A DNA stretch of 60,169 bases from NCBI GenBank assembly GCA_963575745.1, contig CAUYUJ010005598.1, positions 1 to 60,169 on the forward strand, in the 5' to 3' direction. This document shows, in pieces, positions 43,110 through 52,932 of this stretch. Source of the DNA: Prorocentrum cordatum (lineage: Eukaryota > Sar > Dinophyceae > Prorocentrales > Prorocentraceae). Below the pieces are notes generated by a model. That model was not told the origin of the DNA. It did not search any database and saw only the letters and a list, made by a program, of their open reading frames with translations. The first letter of the stretch is position 1; each line of letters begins with the position of its first letter. The position numbers were made by a program, and so were the translations under genes.

Positions 43110-44600
43110 CCCACGGGGTCGGAAAGAATGCGCGGAGGGAAGGAGGAGGGAAACGGAAAGTATGAACGTACATTGACGTTCTTGTTTATTTTGCGATTGG
43201 CGCGATACGGACGGCAGGATGATGATGAAGAGTCACCGTTCTTACCACCTGTCCCTGTTACTTTCTTGCGTTCGTCATCCCGTTTTCTCTTGCCCTGTGA
43301 CCCTCGTAATGCTTTCTTATTCTTAGCCTTCTTGCTATCCTGACATTTGACCCTCTTATCCTCTCAACCTTCTCAGCGCCCATGCCATCTGATTCATCTT
43401 GGCCACCCTAACCCCCTCGCCTTCCTGACGCTGGGGGGGAGGGGGCAGGGAGAGATGCATGGATGGCTGGCTGCGGGAGGCGATCGCCGCGCGTTCAGGG
43501 TCCCATCGTCGGAAAGAAGGCACAGGGGGAAGGAGGACGGCAAAAGGTAGCAATAACGTAAATTGGCGTTCTTTTTTTTGCGATTGGAGCGATACGCACT
43601 GCAGGAGGATGATAAATAGCCACCTTCTTCACCATGTGACCGTTTTACATTCATGCCTTCGTCATGCCCTTTTCTTCTTGCCCCCTTTCCCTCGTGATGA
43701 TTTCTTCCTTTTCGGCCCTCTTGCTATCTTGCCGCTTGATTCTCTTATCTTGTCAGCCTTTTCACCATCTCAATCCTCATCGCCCCCCTGCCTTCTAAGC
43801 GCGCGACGGGCCCAGGCGTTGGAGAAAAAGGCCCCGTGGAAGGAGGGGGGGGGAAGCGCAGCAAGAACGTAACTTGACGTTATTGCTTCCTCTGCGTTTG
43901 GCGCGATACGGACGGCAGGATGATGATAATGAGTCTCCGTCTTTACCACCTTACCCTTTTACCCTCTTGCCTTCGTCATCCCGTTGCCTCTTGCCCTCTT
44001 ACCCTCGTAAGCCTTCTTGTTACCCTGACGTTTGACTCCCGTATCCTTTCGGCCGCTTTACCCTCTCAGCCTTCTCAGCGCCCATGCCATCTTACTCATC
44101 TCGACCGCCCTAGCCCTCCTCGCCTTCCTGACGCGGAGGGGGAAAGGGGCAGGGAGAGATGCATGGACGGTTGGCTGCGGGAGGCGATCGCCGCGCGTTC
44201 CGGGCCCCGCCGTCGGAATGAATGCCCAGGGGGAACGAGGGGGGCAAAAGGAAGCAAGAACGTAAATTGACGTTCTTGCTTTTTTTGCGATTTGAGCGAT
44301 ACGCACTGCAGGAGGATGATAAAGAGCCACCGTCTTCACCATCTGACCGTCTTACTTTCATGCCTTCGTCATCCCCTTTTCCTCTTGCCCTCTTTCCCTC
44401 GCAATGCTTTCTTCCCTTCGGCCCTCTTGCTATCCTGCCGCCTGATTATCTTATCGTCTCGGCCTTCTTACCCTCTCAATCCTCATCACCCCCCTGCCTT
44501 CTAAACGCGCGACGGGCCCAGGCGTCGGAAAAAAAAAGGTCCCGGGGAAGGAGGGGGGAGAAGCGAAGCAAGAACGTAACTTGACGTTATTGCTTCTAGG
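43110..44600. repeat. ~700-bp dimeric tandem repeat upstream of the DIRS-like element
   Basis: An AACGTNNNNTTGACGTT-type inverted repeat (AACGT...ACGTT) occurs at 43165, 43555, 43866, 44259 and 44573. Spacing alternates 390, 311, 393 and 314 bp, which makes a two-part unit of about 700 bp present about twice plus partial copies. Each subunit also carries GCGATACGSAC/GCAGGATGATGAT and a polypyrimidine stretch. The last copy ends about 25 bp before ATG 44601. Possible roles: terminal repeat or promoter/UTR region of the downstream element. Confidence 0.75.
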
Positions 44601-44686
44601 ATGTTTGGCAAAACTGATGGATCCCCCCGTTTCCAGAACTGGCGCGGGCCTCCACTTGTGTTTCCCTTGCTCCTGCCCTTGCCTCT

Positions 44687-47600
44687 TTGCTTGCCCTTTC
44701 TCGCTCCCTCTCTCTTCACCGCCGCTTGGCGGCTCAAGCCTTCTCAAGGCCAAGCTGGGGGTCGGCCTCAGGTGGCCTAAGGCCGGGCCCCGGGACCGGG
44801 GCCGGAAGACCTTCGGGCCAGGACCAGGACCGAAGGGGGGCGCCCGCGGCGATGGGGCCGCGCCTGGCGCCGCGCGGCTGGGGGGCGGCGGCGCTGCCGC
44901 CCGAGGATGCGCAGCTGCGCGGCGGCGGAGAGCCCGCGTGCCGAGCGGCGCCGGCTCACGCTAGCCGCGGAGCACCCGGGGGCGGAGGGGCGGCACACGT
45001 GACGCGGGCGCGGCCCGCCGCCGCCGAGCGGGCGGCCGGGCGCGCGTCAGCGCCGGCGCCAGCTCAGGCCCAGGCGAGGGCGGCGAAGCGTGCACGCGCG
45101 CTGGGGCCCGCCTGGAGGAGCTGCCCCGGGGCCCCAGCGCCGCCGCACGTCGGCAGGCGCCCGGGTTGGGCTGCAGTTCGGTTCGTCGTCCTCCTGGAGA
45201 TGGCGGGGGTGGCCAACGCCGAGCTCGTGCACGGACAGGCGGCCCCTGACTTCGAGGTCTACTACGACGACGAGGTGAGCGTGGACGTGAAGGGGTTCTG
45301 GCTCGACGGGCCCATGGACTCCTCCGCGCACGTGGACGCGCTGCCGGTCGGGGTTCACTCCATCGGCGGGCGTGCCGCTCCAGCAGGGAGCGGTGGAGGG
45401 GGCCCGCCGCGCGCGCGCTCTGCGCCGCCGGCCGGCCCACCCCCCCAGGACCCGGCCCACGCGCCCCCCGACCCCCCCGATGGGGACCCATCGTCCTGGA
45501 TCAGGGATTGGGGTCTTTTCGGCATCAGCTGGAAAGACATCGGCAACCGCACGCACTGGTTTGCCGAGGGGATGGGTGGGGGCACCTTCCGGGCCGTGGG
45601 GAGTTTCAGGTCGGCCTTCTCGACTCGCGAGGCAGGAGGCTGGCTGAGCTCCGACGGCGGCTGGGTGCTGTACATGGCCGACCAGATGGGCCTCTACCTG
45701 TTCGGCTCCGCGTGGCCGCTGATTGCCGGGCTCGTGGTTGTCCTCGCCGGCACTGGTGTGGTCGCGCTCTTGGCCCACAGTCTGAGGACGCTCTTCGCAC
45801 CCTGCAGCTGGGCGGCCTGGACCTGTGGCTTGGTGCTGGCGTGCTGCCCCTGCCCGCGGCGCCGGACGCCTGGCGAGGCTAAGCTTGACAAGCTAATCCC
45901 GCCGGCGGCGCCGCCACTCACCGACGTGGTGTGGCACGGGCCAACGGGTGCCGATCCGACGACCGACTGGTACCGCAAGAGCATCAAGGAGGGCCGGGGC
46001 TCCAAGCGCGGCCATAACGACCTCATGATCAGGGTTGACTACCGGGTCGCCCGGCTCAAGCTCAACATGAAGTCCCCAGAGCGCATCAATCGCCAAGGAT
46101 TGTGGGTTGAGTATGACTCCGTGAAGGGTGCCAGCGACAAAGGTTTCAGGAGCGAGCTGGAGCAGCGGGATCCTCGCTGGCTTCACCTATGCCGTTCCAC
46201 CAGCTGTACCGGGTGCAAAGGGCGCGAGAACGAGCTGCACTGCAAGGAGTACGCCGCTCTTGACAATGAAGCCATCGTGGACCTCGGTGACTACTCAAAG
46301 TTCACACCATGCCGAGTTTTCGTTTGGCTCTTGAGGGGGTTGGGCCTCGTTTGCAAGTTGCTGCTGTACATCCTCTCGTGGCTCTCGCGTTGCGGGGCGT
46401 GCCTCTGCCGCCGGCGACGCCGCCGTCACAGGACTGGCGATGCGGAGCCTGGCGTGCAGGGGTCAGTGGCAAGGTTACTTGACCAGGAGTCCGAGTCCGA
46501 GGTGGACGCCGAGGACAACCCCTGCGAGGCGGTGAAGGTGGGGCTCATGATCAAGGGCAAGATGCGCCCACTAGCACCCGAGGGCTGTCGGGGCGCCGCG
46601 CGCGGTGACCCTACTGTGTTGTTGGTGGAAGATGGCCGGGCTTCGGACCTCCCACTTCCAAGCGAAGGGAGCGCGACGGCTTGCCTCTGCGAGCATCACC
46701 GGCAGATCTACATGGTCCTGCGCTACGGCGAGAAGTGCTCTCAGGTGACGTGCTTCCGCGAGGCGGTGGGCATGGCTTCAGGGGTTCCGCTCTGCCTGCA
46801 GCACCTTGGGGGCGATGCTGCTCGTGCGCTCCACGACAACCCCGCGGGAGTCGGGTTCTTCGCGGGACTGCGGCGCCGGGCTCGGCGGAGCCCAGCCCCG
46901 CGGAGCTGCACGCCGGAGCGGGCAGCTGCCACCCCGGCCCGGAGCCGCGCTCCAGAGCGCTCCGCCCCGACGACCTCTGCTCCAGAGGCGCCCCCCAGCC
47001 CTGGCGACCCCGTCCCGGCGCCGGCTGGGCCACCGAGCGTGCGTTTCGAAGCGCCGCCGGTTCCAGAGTTCCCCAAGCCGCCTACTCCGCCACCCATGCC
47101 CCTCGGGCGACACTTCATCATACGGGCGAGAGTACATTGGCCAGAGGGAGCGCAGTGGATGATTTTCAGAGGAAGGGCAGTTGATGCCGCCGCGGCCAGC
47201 ACAGTGGCCGACTACCTCGACGGCGCTTTGGCACTCGAAGTGGAAGACCCGTCCGGCATCGCCATCCGCTTTCTCGTGAAGCCTGACGGCGTCATCCGTG
47301 CGCCGTCCCCGGGACCTTCCGGGCGCCTGCCCGCGGGGTTCATCGAGGAAATGCTCCACCACGCGCCTTTGGGATGTGAGGAGCTCGGCATCAGCGTCTC
47401 GGCGACCAACGTGCCCGAGAAAGTCTGGCACAAGTTGGCGGCGTGGCACGGTCTCCCCGTAGGCGGGCGAGCTGGGCCACTCAGCGAGGCTCGCTGGCGG
47501 CTACTCAGGGAGAAGGTGGTCAGCCTAGTCAGGTGGCACCCCGAGGGAGGTGTGGCGCCCAGCCCGAGCTTCGAAGCGCAGGCCACTGAGGCGGGCGCCA

Positions 47601-47956
47601 AGCCGCGCAGCCACTGGCAGCGGCTCGATCGCAGCAGCTCACCCAGACCACCCTCAGGGTCCACACGTCGGGGCTCTCGCTCCCCGTCAGCCGAGGGCGG
47701 GCGGGCAGCTAGCTCCGAAGCACCAGCATCAGGAGAGAGCCATCAAGGAGACGAGGGCGGAGACATGATGGCCTGCTACTTGGAGGAGAAGGCCCGCGGG
47801 TCGAGCGACGCAGCAGCGGTGCAGAGTGCGGCCGCCGGCTTCGACGAAGAAGCCCAGCAGGTGCTCGCCAGCCTCATCCGCTACGCCCAGTACCTCAAGC
47901 AGCAGACGAACGAGCCAGAGGAGCTTGCACGGCTCGATGGGCACATCGGCAGTTGA
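44687..47956 (+). CDS. element ORF1: membrane protein with basic/Pro-rich C-terminal half
   Basis: Open from 44687; first in-frame ATG at 44852. After a low-complexity Arg/Ala-rich start there is a hydrophobic, signal-like piece (FVVLLEMAGVANAELVHG, about nt 45181-45240). An ectodomain-like part follows with WIRDWGLFGISWKDIGNRTH, a strong membrane segment (WPLIAGLVVVLAGTGVVALL, nt 45709-45777), a Cys cluster, a middle domain (RVDYRVARLKLNMKSPERIN) and a second membrane segment (VFVWLLRGLGLVCKLLLYIL, nt 46316-46387) next to a Cys/Arg-rich stretch. The rest is cytosolic-looking, Pro/Ser/Arg-rich, with a globular patch (GRHFIIRARVHWPEGAQWMI). No family is recognised. An envelope-like or membrane-anchoring role is inference. 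The frame ends in TGA 47954-47956 and continues in phase as the next ORF. Confidence 0.6.
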   Translation: MLALSRSLSLHRRLAAQAFSRPSWGSASGGLRPGPGTGAGRPSGQDQDRRGAPAAMGPRLAPRGWGAAALPPEDAQLRGGGEPACRAAPAHASRGAPGGGGAAHVTRARPAAAERAAGRASAPAPAQAQARAAKRARALGPAWRSCPGAPAPPHVGRRPGWAAVRFVVLLEMAGVANAELVHGQAAPDFEVYYDDEVSVDVKGFWLDGPMDSSAHVDALPVGVHSIGGRAAPAGSGGGGPPRARSAPPAGPPPQDPAHAPPDPPDGDPSSWIRDWGLFGISWKDIGNRTHWFAEGMGGGTFRAVGSFRSAFSTREAGGWLSSDGGWVLYMADQMGLYLFGSAWPLIAGLVVVLAGTGVVALLAHSLRTLFAPCSWAAWTCGLVLACCPCPRRRTPGEAKLDKLIPPAAPPLTDVVWHGPTGADPTTDWYRKSIKEGRGSKRGHNDLMIRVDYRVARLKLNMKSPERINRQGLWVEYDSVKGASDKGFRSELEQRDPRWLHLCRSTSCTGCKGRENELHCKEYAALDNEAIVDLGDYSKFTPCRVFVWLLRGLGLVCKLLLYILSWLSRCGACLCRRRRRRHRTGDAEPGVQGSVARLLDQESESEVDAEDNPCEAVKVGLMIKGKMRPLAPEGCRGAARGDPTVLLVEDGRASDLPLPSEGSATACLCEHHRQIYMVLRYGEKCSQVTCFREAVGMASGVPLCLQHLGGDAARALHDNPAGVGFFAGLRRRARRSPAPRSCTPERAAATPARSRAPERSAPTTSAPEAPPSPGDPVPAPAGPPSVRFEAPPVPEFPKPPTPPPMPLGRHFIIRARVHWPEGAQWMIFRGRAVDAAAASTVADYLDGALALEVEDPSGIAIRFLVKPDGVIRAPSPGPSGRLPAGFIEEMLHHAPLGCEELGISVSATNVPEKVWHKLAAWHGLPVGGRAGPLSEARWRLLREKVVSLVRWHPEGGVAPSPSFEAQATEAGAKPRSHWQRLDRSSSPRPPSGSTRRGSRSPSAEGGRAASSEAPASGESHQGDEGGDMMACYLEEKARGSSDAAAVQSAAAGFDEEAQQVLASLIRYAQYLKQQTNEPEELARLDGHIGS
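47954..47956 (+). other. single in-frame TGA between element ORF1 and ORF2
   Basis: Context AGT TGA GAG GTG. Both sides are long open frames in the same phase (1089 codons before, 1476 after), and no ATG occurs for 143 codons after the stop. Readthrough, a nonsense mutation or a base error would all explain it. Confidence 0.8.
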
Positions 47957-50900
47957 GAGGTGCTCCAGCAAGTGCCTTCGCGACCGCAGACCCCAGAAGC
48001 GGCGCCTAGCAGCCTCCAGGGCCTCCTCAAGCTCCCTCCCGAGCGCCGCCGCTCGCAGGGGCCGCCGGCCTCCCAGGCCGACAGCGTGCCCCTGTTCGAA
48101 ACGCGTCCGCCCCTCTCACCAGCTGCCGCCCCGCCAGCTTTCACTCTCGGACCGCGGGACGCCGGCCTCCCGGCCACCACAGCTGGGTTGGGCCCGGTCG
48201 TCCGTCCACAGGCTCCGAACATCGGGGCCCTGTTCTGCTACGACCAGCACATCAGTGACTTGGGCCTGCCCCCAGGTCTGACTACAGCGCCAGCGCGCTA
48301 CGCCGCTGGGGCCCGGGAGGACGGTGGGGGCGCCGACCCGTTCGGCCTCGTGCAGCCCGGGGTAACGCTAGACGCGAACACCGCGAGGATGCTCCACGCT
48401 TTGGAAGGGGTTGCCAGTGCCCGGCAGGGCGACAAGGCAGCCCAGCGAGGGACAGTGGCGGCACTGGGCAGGGCCGAGGAGTTAGACGTCTACCTGGCGC
48501 GCGGTTGCGGCCAGCTGACCGTGGAGGTCTGCGACGAGGTCCTCGGACGCGAGCTGTTCTACGCTCTGCGCCGGACCTGTGAACAGAACAAGGCCCTGAT
48601 GCTCGCCGTCGAGACGCCCACGACAGTGTCCAATCGGATCGCGATGGCGTGCGCCTCGCTCAGCTTCGGCGGCAGCAGCCTGGACAACCTGGCCCCGTGG
48701 TCGGCCTCTGTGGCGGACTTCCCGACATGCAAGACGGTCGCGTTCGACAAGTACAGCGCGCCGCATGACACAAAGCTGGAACCTAGGCCCAGGGCCCCCG
48801 TGGTCTTCGACCAGTGGAAGCGGCAGGCCCAGAACATGACCAGGTTATTCGGGCTCGTCTTCGGACGAGAGCATGTTAAGGAGCGTCTGGATTGCCTGGA
48901 GACTCTCGCGCGGGAGTGCGAGAAAGACGACCACGCTTTCCCGCCCAAGTTCGTCTACGAGTTGTGGGAGGAGCCGTGGGCGACCTGGTGCGAGCGACTT
49001 CGAGAGAAGAAGCGAGGCCTCCTGCGTGCGTTGCAGAAGGACAATCCGCGGAAGGAGGATCTCAAGATGGTGGCCTTCGCTCCCCGGTCGGATGGACGCC
49101 CAGCGTTCGTCTTTCCCTACGTCTTCGACCTCGAGTCCCCCACGGGCTACTACCAGGAGGTCGTGCGCCCGCGGCAGCAGCGCTACCTCCAGACCGTCCT
49201 CAACGACTCGATGCACGGGGTGCGTGGCGCCCCGGGCAAGGCCGGGGAGGTCAGAGGAGAGGGAGATGAGCCAGCCGCGGAGCCGCAAGAACAACGAGCT
49301 GGAGCCACCCCCAAGAAGAAGCCTAAGGCCAAGGCCCAGCCGAAAGCCAGCTCCGCACGGGCCGCGTACCCTGCGGGCAAGCGGCTGAACGCCCAGGAGA
49401 TCAAGCTGCCCGTCCGGCATGCGCCCTGCGACAAGCAGGGCAAGCCGCTCTGCTGGGACAATTCGACCTGGATAGGCTGCAAAAAGGGGGCCCAAGGGTG
49501 CTCGCACTCGCACGAGCTCATCAAAGGCCTGAAGGACGTACACTGGACCGTGCAGTGCCAGCTCCTCAGGCGAGGTGGGCTCCGCAACGCCGCCAAGATC
49601 GACCCAGCTTCGGTCAACGGAAGGATCGCACAGCTGAGGGCCCAGGCTAAGACCGAGGCGGACGGCAAACGGGCTGCAGGTGCGGGGGCAGCGGAGAGCC
49701 AACCCACTAAGACAGGCTGGGCACCGCCCGACGAGTACGCCGAGGTTCAGTGCACCGAGCTGGAGTCGGAGCTTCGGGAAGCTGCTCAAGGGCCCGATGC
49801 TACCTGGCTCGAGGACCCGCGCGCCGACAGTCCGTCCCTGGTTGGGAAAAGTGTCTGCGCGGACGAAGGAGCCCTGGCCCAGCGAAAGCTGCTCGAGGCT
49901 GTCCAGGAGAGCGGGGCACTCGACTCCGTGAGCCATGCCAGCGACTACATGCGGTCACATGTCCTGGCACGTCTTGCCTGCGCTCGCGGGCGCGAGGAGG
50001 AGCTCTCAGTCGAACAAGTGCTCCTTGAAGCGACGCGCCAAGGCGGGCCTACCCTGGCCGCCGAGGCTAGCGAACTTCTAGACCACCTCGGGGCGAAGGC
50101 TGGCAACCTGGGGGCTGACCCTGACGTCATCATAACACCAGTGCGGTGGGACGCTGAGAAGTCAGTGGGACAAGGCTCGGTCACGGTGCAAGGCCATACT
50201 TGGCGCTACCTCGACTACCAGGACCAGCTGCCCCTAGACGAGTGCGTCGCGAAGCGATTACAGGTGGCCGCCGGTGTTTCGGAGGAACGGCAGTGCCTCC
50301 CACTCCACCTGGCGGCCGCCAAGCTCTGGGTGCAGCTGGAGACGCCAACCGACGCCCAGCAGGTCAAGGACCTGGCCCTTGAGATCCGCAGGGACCTCCT
50401 GGAGAAGGCTACCGACGCAGCCGCGGGCCTCGCCGACGCCCCACCCTGGATATCCTCCAGGGAGGCCGAGGTCCGGATGCATATTCATGACGCGGTGCAT
50501 CGCGACCACGACAAAGATTTCCGGTGCGTCGCCCTCTTCCCGTGCGAAGCGTTGGAGGAGGTGGTACTCAGAGTATGGCGAGCAGATCACTGGGGCCACC
50601 TGGATATCGATGCAGTCCTCCCAGTGGGGGAGCCCAAGCAAGAGTGCCACGTGATCATCCATCGCGGGCATATGCGTGTCCTCCACCCTCCGCCTGGAGC
50701 CGAAGGCAGGCGAGCAGCAGACGAGCTTATCCGCACCTGGGCCACGAGCGGAAAGGACCTCAAGGAGCTCCCCACCATGGGATGGAAGACGCACCTCGCC
50801 TCGGAGGAGGATGGCGGTCCAGTGGTGGCCAGTAAGCCGCCCCCGTGCCAGCATTGCAGAGCCCTTGCAGCACAGCAGCAGCAACGTGGGAGAGCCGCCG

Positions 50901-52387
50901 GCGGGGCAACTGCCGTGGTCGAGCTCCCCACCGAAGTGGATTGTCCAGACTTCGGGGACTTGGAGCCTTTGCGATCGAGGCCCGCGTTCGCGTGGGGACT
51001 CAGGACTCGGGAAATTTTTGCTGGTACAGGGCGTTGGACGCAGGCCATGAAGAATGCGGGCATCGCCACCAGCGAGTCTGTCGAATACTTCGGGCAGCCG
51101 CTGCTTGGCAAGGGCCCCAGGCCGCAGTTCGACATACGCGACCCGCTGGTACGTGAGCGCCTGTACCAAGAGTTCAGTGCGCCTCCCGGTCCCGACGAGG
51201 CCAACGTGCTGCAGTTCGCCCCACCCTGCGTAAGCCATTGCCCCTGGCAGCTAGCAGCAGGAGGGACGAGGACGTTCGAGTGCCCAGATGGAACCGGGGA
51301 GCGGCAAATCGAGATCGATGGCAACGTGTTTGGGGAGTTCGCGTGCATAGGGGCGAAGCGGGGCTACGAGGCGGGACGAGAGTTCCTCATCGAGTCGTCA
51401 GCACGGGATGGGCGGTACCCCAAGCTGTGGGACCGCCCCTGCATGCGAGCCCTGATGCGCACGACTGGAGCCCGAGTCCTCGCCATAGACATGTGTGAGT
51501 GGGGACTCGCACCACCAGACGAATCACAGCATCGGTATCAGAAGCGGACCTGGTGGTTAGCATCACTCGGGCTCTACCCCTATGCCTTGATCTTGGCCAG
51601 GAGGTGCACAGGCCAGCACACGCATCGCACGTTGGAGGGCGGCTTACCGTACGATCTGACGGACGCCCAGGTGGAAGCCTACAACCTCGACGCGCGCATG
51701 CGGCTCAGGAAGGCCGAGGCCAGCGAATTGATCAACCTCAGCACCAAGTTGGGCGAGGCTGGCGGGTGCTACGGCCTCGACAGAGACGGTGTCACCGTCA
51801 CGCTGCCCCCGGACGACAAGCTGATCTGCGTGAACCAGCTCATCGCGCGGGCCGCCCCAGACAATTTCCATTGGGCGAGGATCGATTTCCGCACCAGGCA
51901 GCGCTACTCCGCTCTGCCTGAGAACCAGTGGGCCCTCTACTTCGGGAAGACCCCCGAGGGCGAGCTCCGCTTCGCCCAAGGCACGCAAGCTCCGCCCAAT
52001 CTGGAAGGTGGAGGACGCGTCCCCAGCGGTACCCCCCAGCTCAGCGCTGCGGTGAAAGGGGAGCTGGGAAGCGCCGGCTTCGGACTGGGACTACGGGGCA
52101 TGCGGAGGACCCAGCATGCGGGGCAGTATGCACCGCGGCTGTGCGCTGCCTGGGCAGCCGTGCTGAAGGCAGCGGCTGCCGGCACCGCCCCAGAGAAGCT
52201 GGAACAACAGATTGCGGCGATGGACGCCGAGGCGCGGGCTTTGGAAGAGAAGTTGGAGAGCCAGGTGGCGCGGGCCGGGCGTTCTGACGCCCTGGAACAA
52301 GATACCCCCGCCCCCCTTTTCGGCCTCTGGCCTGTGCGGGAGAGGGCGACAGTACCGAGGATGGGGCCATCAGCAAGCACAGCGTGA
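47957..52387 (+). CDS. element ORF2: Gag-like, CCCH zinc finger and methyltransferase-like domain
   Basis: The frame continues directly from the TGA of ORF1; its first ATG is only at 48388. It opens with a Pro-rich segment, then helical Gag-like sequence (ELFYALRRTCEQNKALMLAV, later FVFPYVFDLESPTGYYQEVV). A CCCH zinc finger follows at nt 49450-49515 (C-x8-C-x6-C-x3-H; CWDNSTWIGCKKGAQGCSHS). The C-terminal third resembles DNA methyltransferases: a motif-I-like REIFAGTGRWTQAM (nt 51006), a PPC box (QFAPPCVSHCPW, nt 51213), FLIESS (nt 51390) and DMCEWGLAPPDESQHRYQKR (nt 51489) then TWWLAS. The PPC Cys is the residue used for catalysis in cytosine-5 methyltransferases. Activity is unproven. It ends with TGA 52385-52387, overlapping a frame-1 ORF. 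Confidence 0.65.
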   Translation, partial: EVLQQVPSRPQTPEAAPSSLQGLLKLPPERRRSQGPPASQADSVPLFETRPPLSPAAAPPAFTLGPRDAGLPATTAGLGPVVRPQAPNIGALFCYDQHISDLGLPPGLTTAPARYAAGAREDGGGADPFGLVQPGVTLDANTARMLHALEGVASARQGDKAAQRGTVAALGRAEELDVYLARGCGQLTVEVCDEVLGRELFYALRRTCEQNKALMLAVETPTTVSNRIAMACASLSFGGSSLDNLAPWSASVADFPTCKTVAFDKYSAPHDTKLEPRPRAPVVFDQWKRQAQNMTRLFGLVFGREHVKERLDCLETLARECEKDDHAFPPKFVYELWEEPWATWCERLREKKRGLLRALQKDNPRKEDLKMVAFAPRSDGRPAFVFPYVFDLESPTGYYQEVVRPRQQRYLQTVLNDSMHGVRGAPGKAGEVRGEGDEPAAEPQEQRAGATPKKKPKAKAQPKASSARAAYPAGKRLNAQEIKLPVRHAPCDKQGKPLCWDNSTWIGCKKGAQGCSHSHELIKGLKDVHWTVQCQLLRRGGLRNAAKIDPASVNGRIAQLRAQAKTEADGKRAAGAGAAESQPTKTGWAPPDEYAEVQCTELESELREAAQGPDATWLEDPRADSPSLVGKSVCADEGALAQRKLLEAVQESGALDSVSHASDYMRSHVLARLACARGREEELSVEQVLLEATRQGGPTLAAEASELLDHLGAKAGNLGADPDVIITPVRWDAEKSVGQGSVTVQGHTWRYLDYQDQLPLDECVAKRLQVAAGVSEERQCLPLHLAAAKLWVQLETPTDAQQVKDLALEIRRDLLEKATDAAAGLADAPPWISSREAEVRMHIHDAVHRDHDKDFRCVALFPCEALEEVVLRVWRADHWGHLDIDAVLPVGEPKQECHVIIHRGHMRVLHPPPGAEGRRAADELIRTWATSGKDLKELPTMGWKTHLASEEDGGPVVASKPPPCQHCRALAAQQQQRGRAAGGATAVVELPTEVDCPDFGDLEPLRSRPAFAWGLRTREIFAGTGRWTQAMKNAGIATSESVEYFGQPLLGKGPRPQFDIRDPLVRERLYQEFSAPPGPDEANVLQFAPPCVSHCPWQLAAGGTRTFECPDGTGERQIEIDGNVFGEFACIGAKRGYEAGREFLIESSARDGRYPKLWDRPCMRALMRTTGARVLAIDMCEWGLAPPDESQHRYQKRTWWLASLGLYPYALILARRCTGQHTHRTLEGGLPYDLTDAQVEAYNLDARMRLRKAEASELINLSTKLGEAGGCYGLDRDGVTVTLPPDDKLICVNQLIARAAPDNFHWARIDFRTRQRYSALPENQWALYFGKTPEGELRFAQGTQAPPNLEGGGRVPSGTPQLSAAVKGELGSAGFGLGLRGMRRTQHAGQYAPRLCAAWAAVLKAAAAGTAPEKLEQQIAAMDAEARALEEKLESQVARAGRSDALEQDTPAPLFGLWPVRERATVPRMGPSASTA

Positions 52388-52932
52388 AGTGCGGCAGCCT
52401 AAAGCAGAGCGCCAACACCTGCTGCCTGCCCCACCCGATGTGGAGAAGCTCAATGGAGGTCGAGTTTGACGAGGGCTCAAAGGGCCCCCGGAGAGGCGGT
52501 CGTTCAAAGGACGACTACCTGGAGAGGGACACGGCGGAGGAGGACGGCGGGAGCTCAAAGGGCGAAGGCCAAGGTGAGGACGAGGCGGAGGTGGAGACCG
52601 ACGGCGAGCCGACCATAATCGTGTGTGGTGGCGACGAGAAGCGGGGCGGCAAGCGAGGTGGCAAGCGAGGAGGCTGGAAGCGCAACAAGGCGCGCAAGCG
52701 TGAAGCACGCGAAGCTGCTGCTCGCGGAGGGGGCGGATCTGGCGGAGGTGGCGATGACGATGGCGATGGGGACGAGAGCCCCGAAGAGGAAGGAGGAGAA
52801 CCGCCGCCAGAAGAAAGCAAGGGGGGCCGAGGACGAGGCGTCGCGAGCAAGCCCAGTGCGGGCTTTCGTCCCGCAGCAGGGAGACCAGCGGGTGCTGCTC
52901 AAGGGGGGGCCGTTCGAGGCTGGAGAGGTTAA
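52384..52932 (+). CDS. frame-1 connector ORF, acidic then basic
   Basis: A 182-codon frame overlapping the ORF2 stop (gTGA). It reads SMEVEFDEGSKGPRRGGRSK, then acidic (EGQGEDEAEVETDGEPT), then basic (KRGGKRGGKRGGWKRNKARK), then Gly/Asp-rich. It is open upstream of 52384 as well. It fills the gap where the ORF2/ORF3 phase is closed by TAA at 52400 and 52616, so it probably links the two through frame changes: one near the C5/C6 runs at 52305-52316 and one at the G6 run at 52821-52826. Sequence character fits a charged interdomain linker. Confidence 0.45.
   Translation: MKCGSLKQSANTCCLPHPMWRSSMEVEFDEGSKGPRRGGRSKDDYLERDTAEEDGGSSKGEGQGEDEAEVETDGEPTIIVCGGDEKRGGKRGGKRGGWKRNKARKREAREAAARGGGGSGGGGDDDGDGDESPEEEGGEPPPEESKGGRGRGVASKPSAGFRPAAGRPAGAAQGGAVRGWRG

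Noticed and set aside
47960-52387. GTG 47960 as a real start codon for the Gag-like ORF
   Set aside because: Eukaryotic translation is not expected to start at GTG, and the frame is continuous with upstream coding across one TGA.
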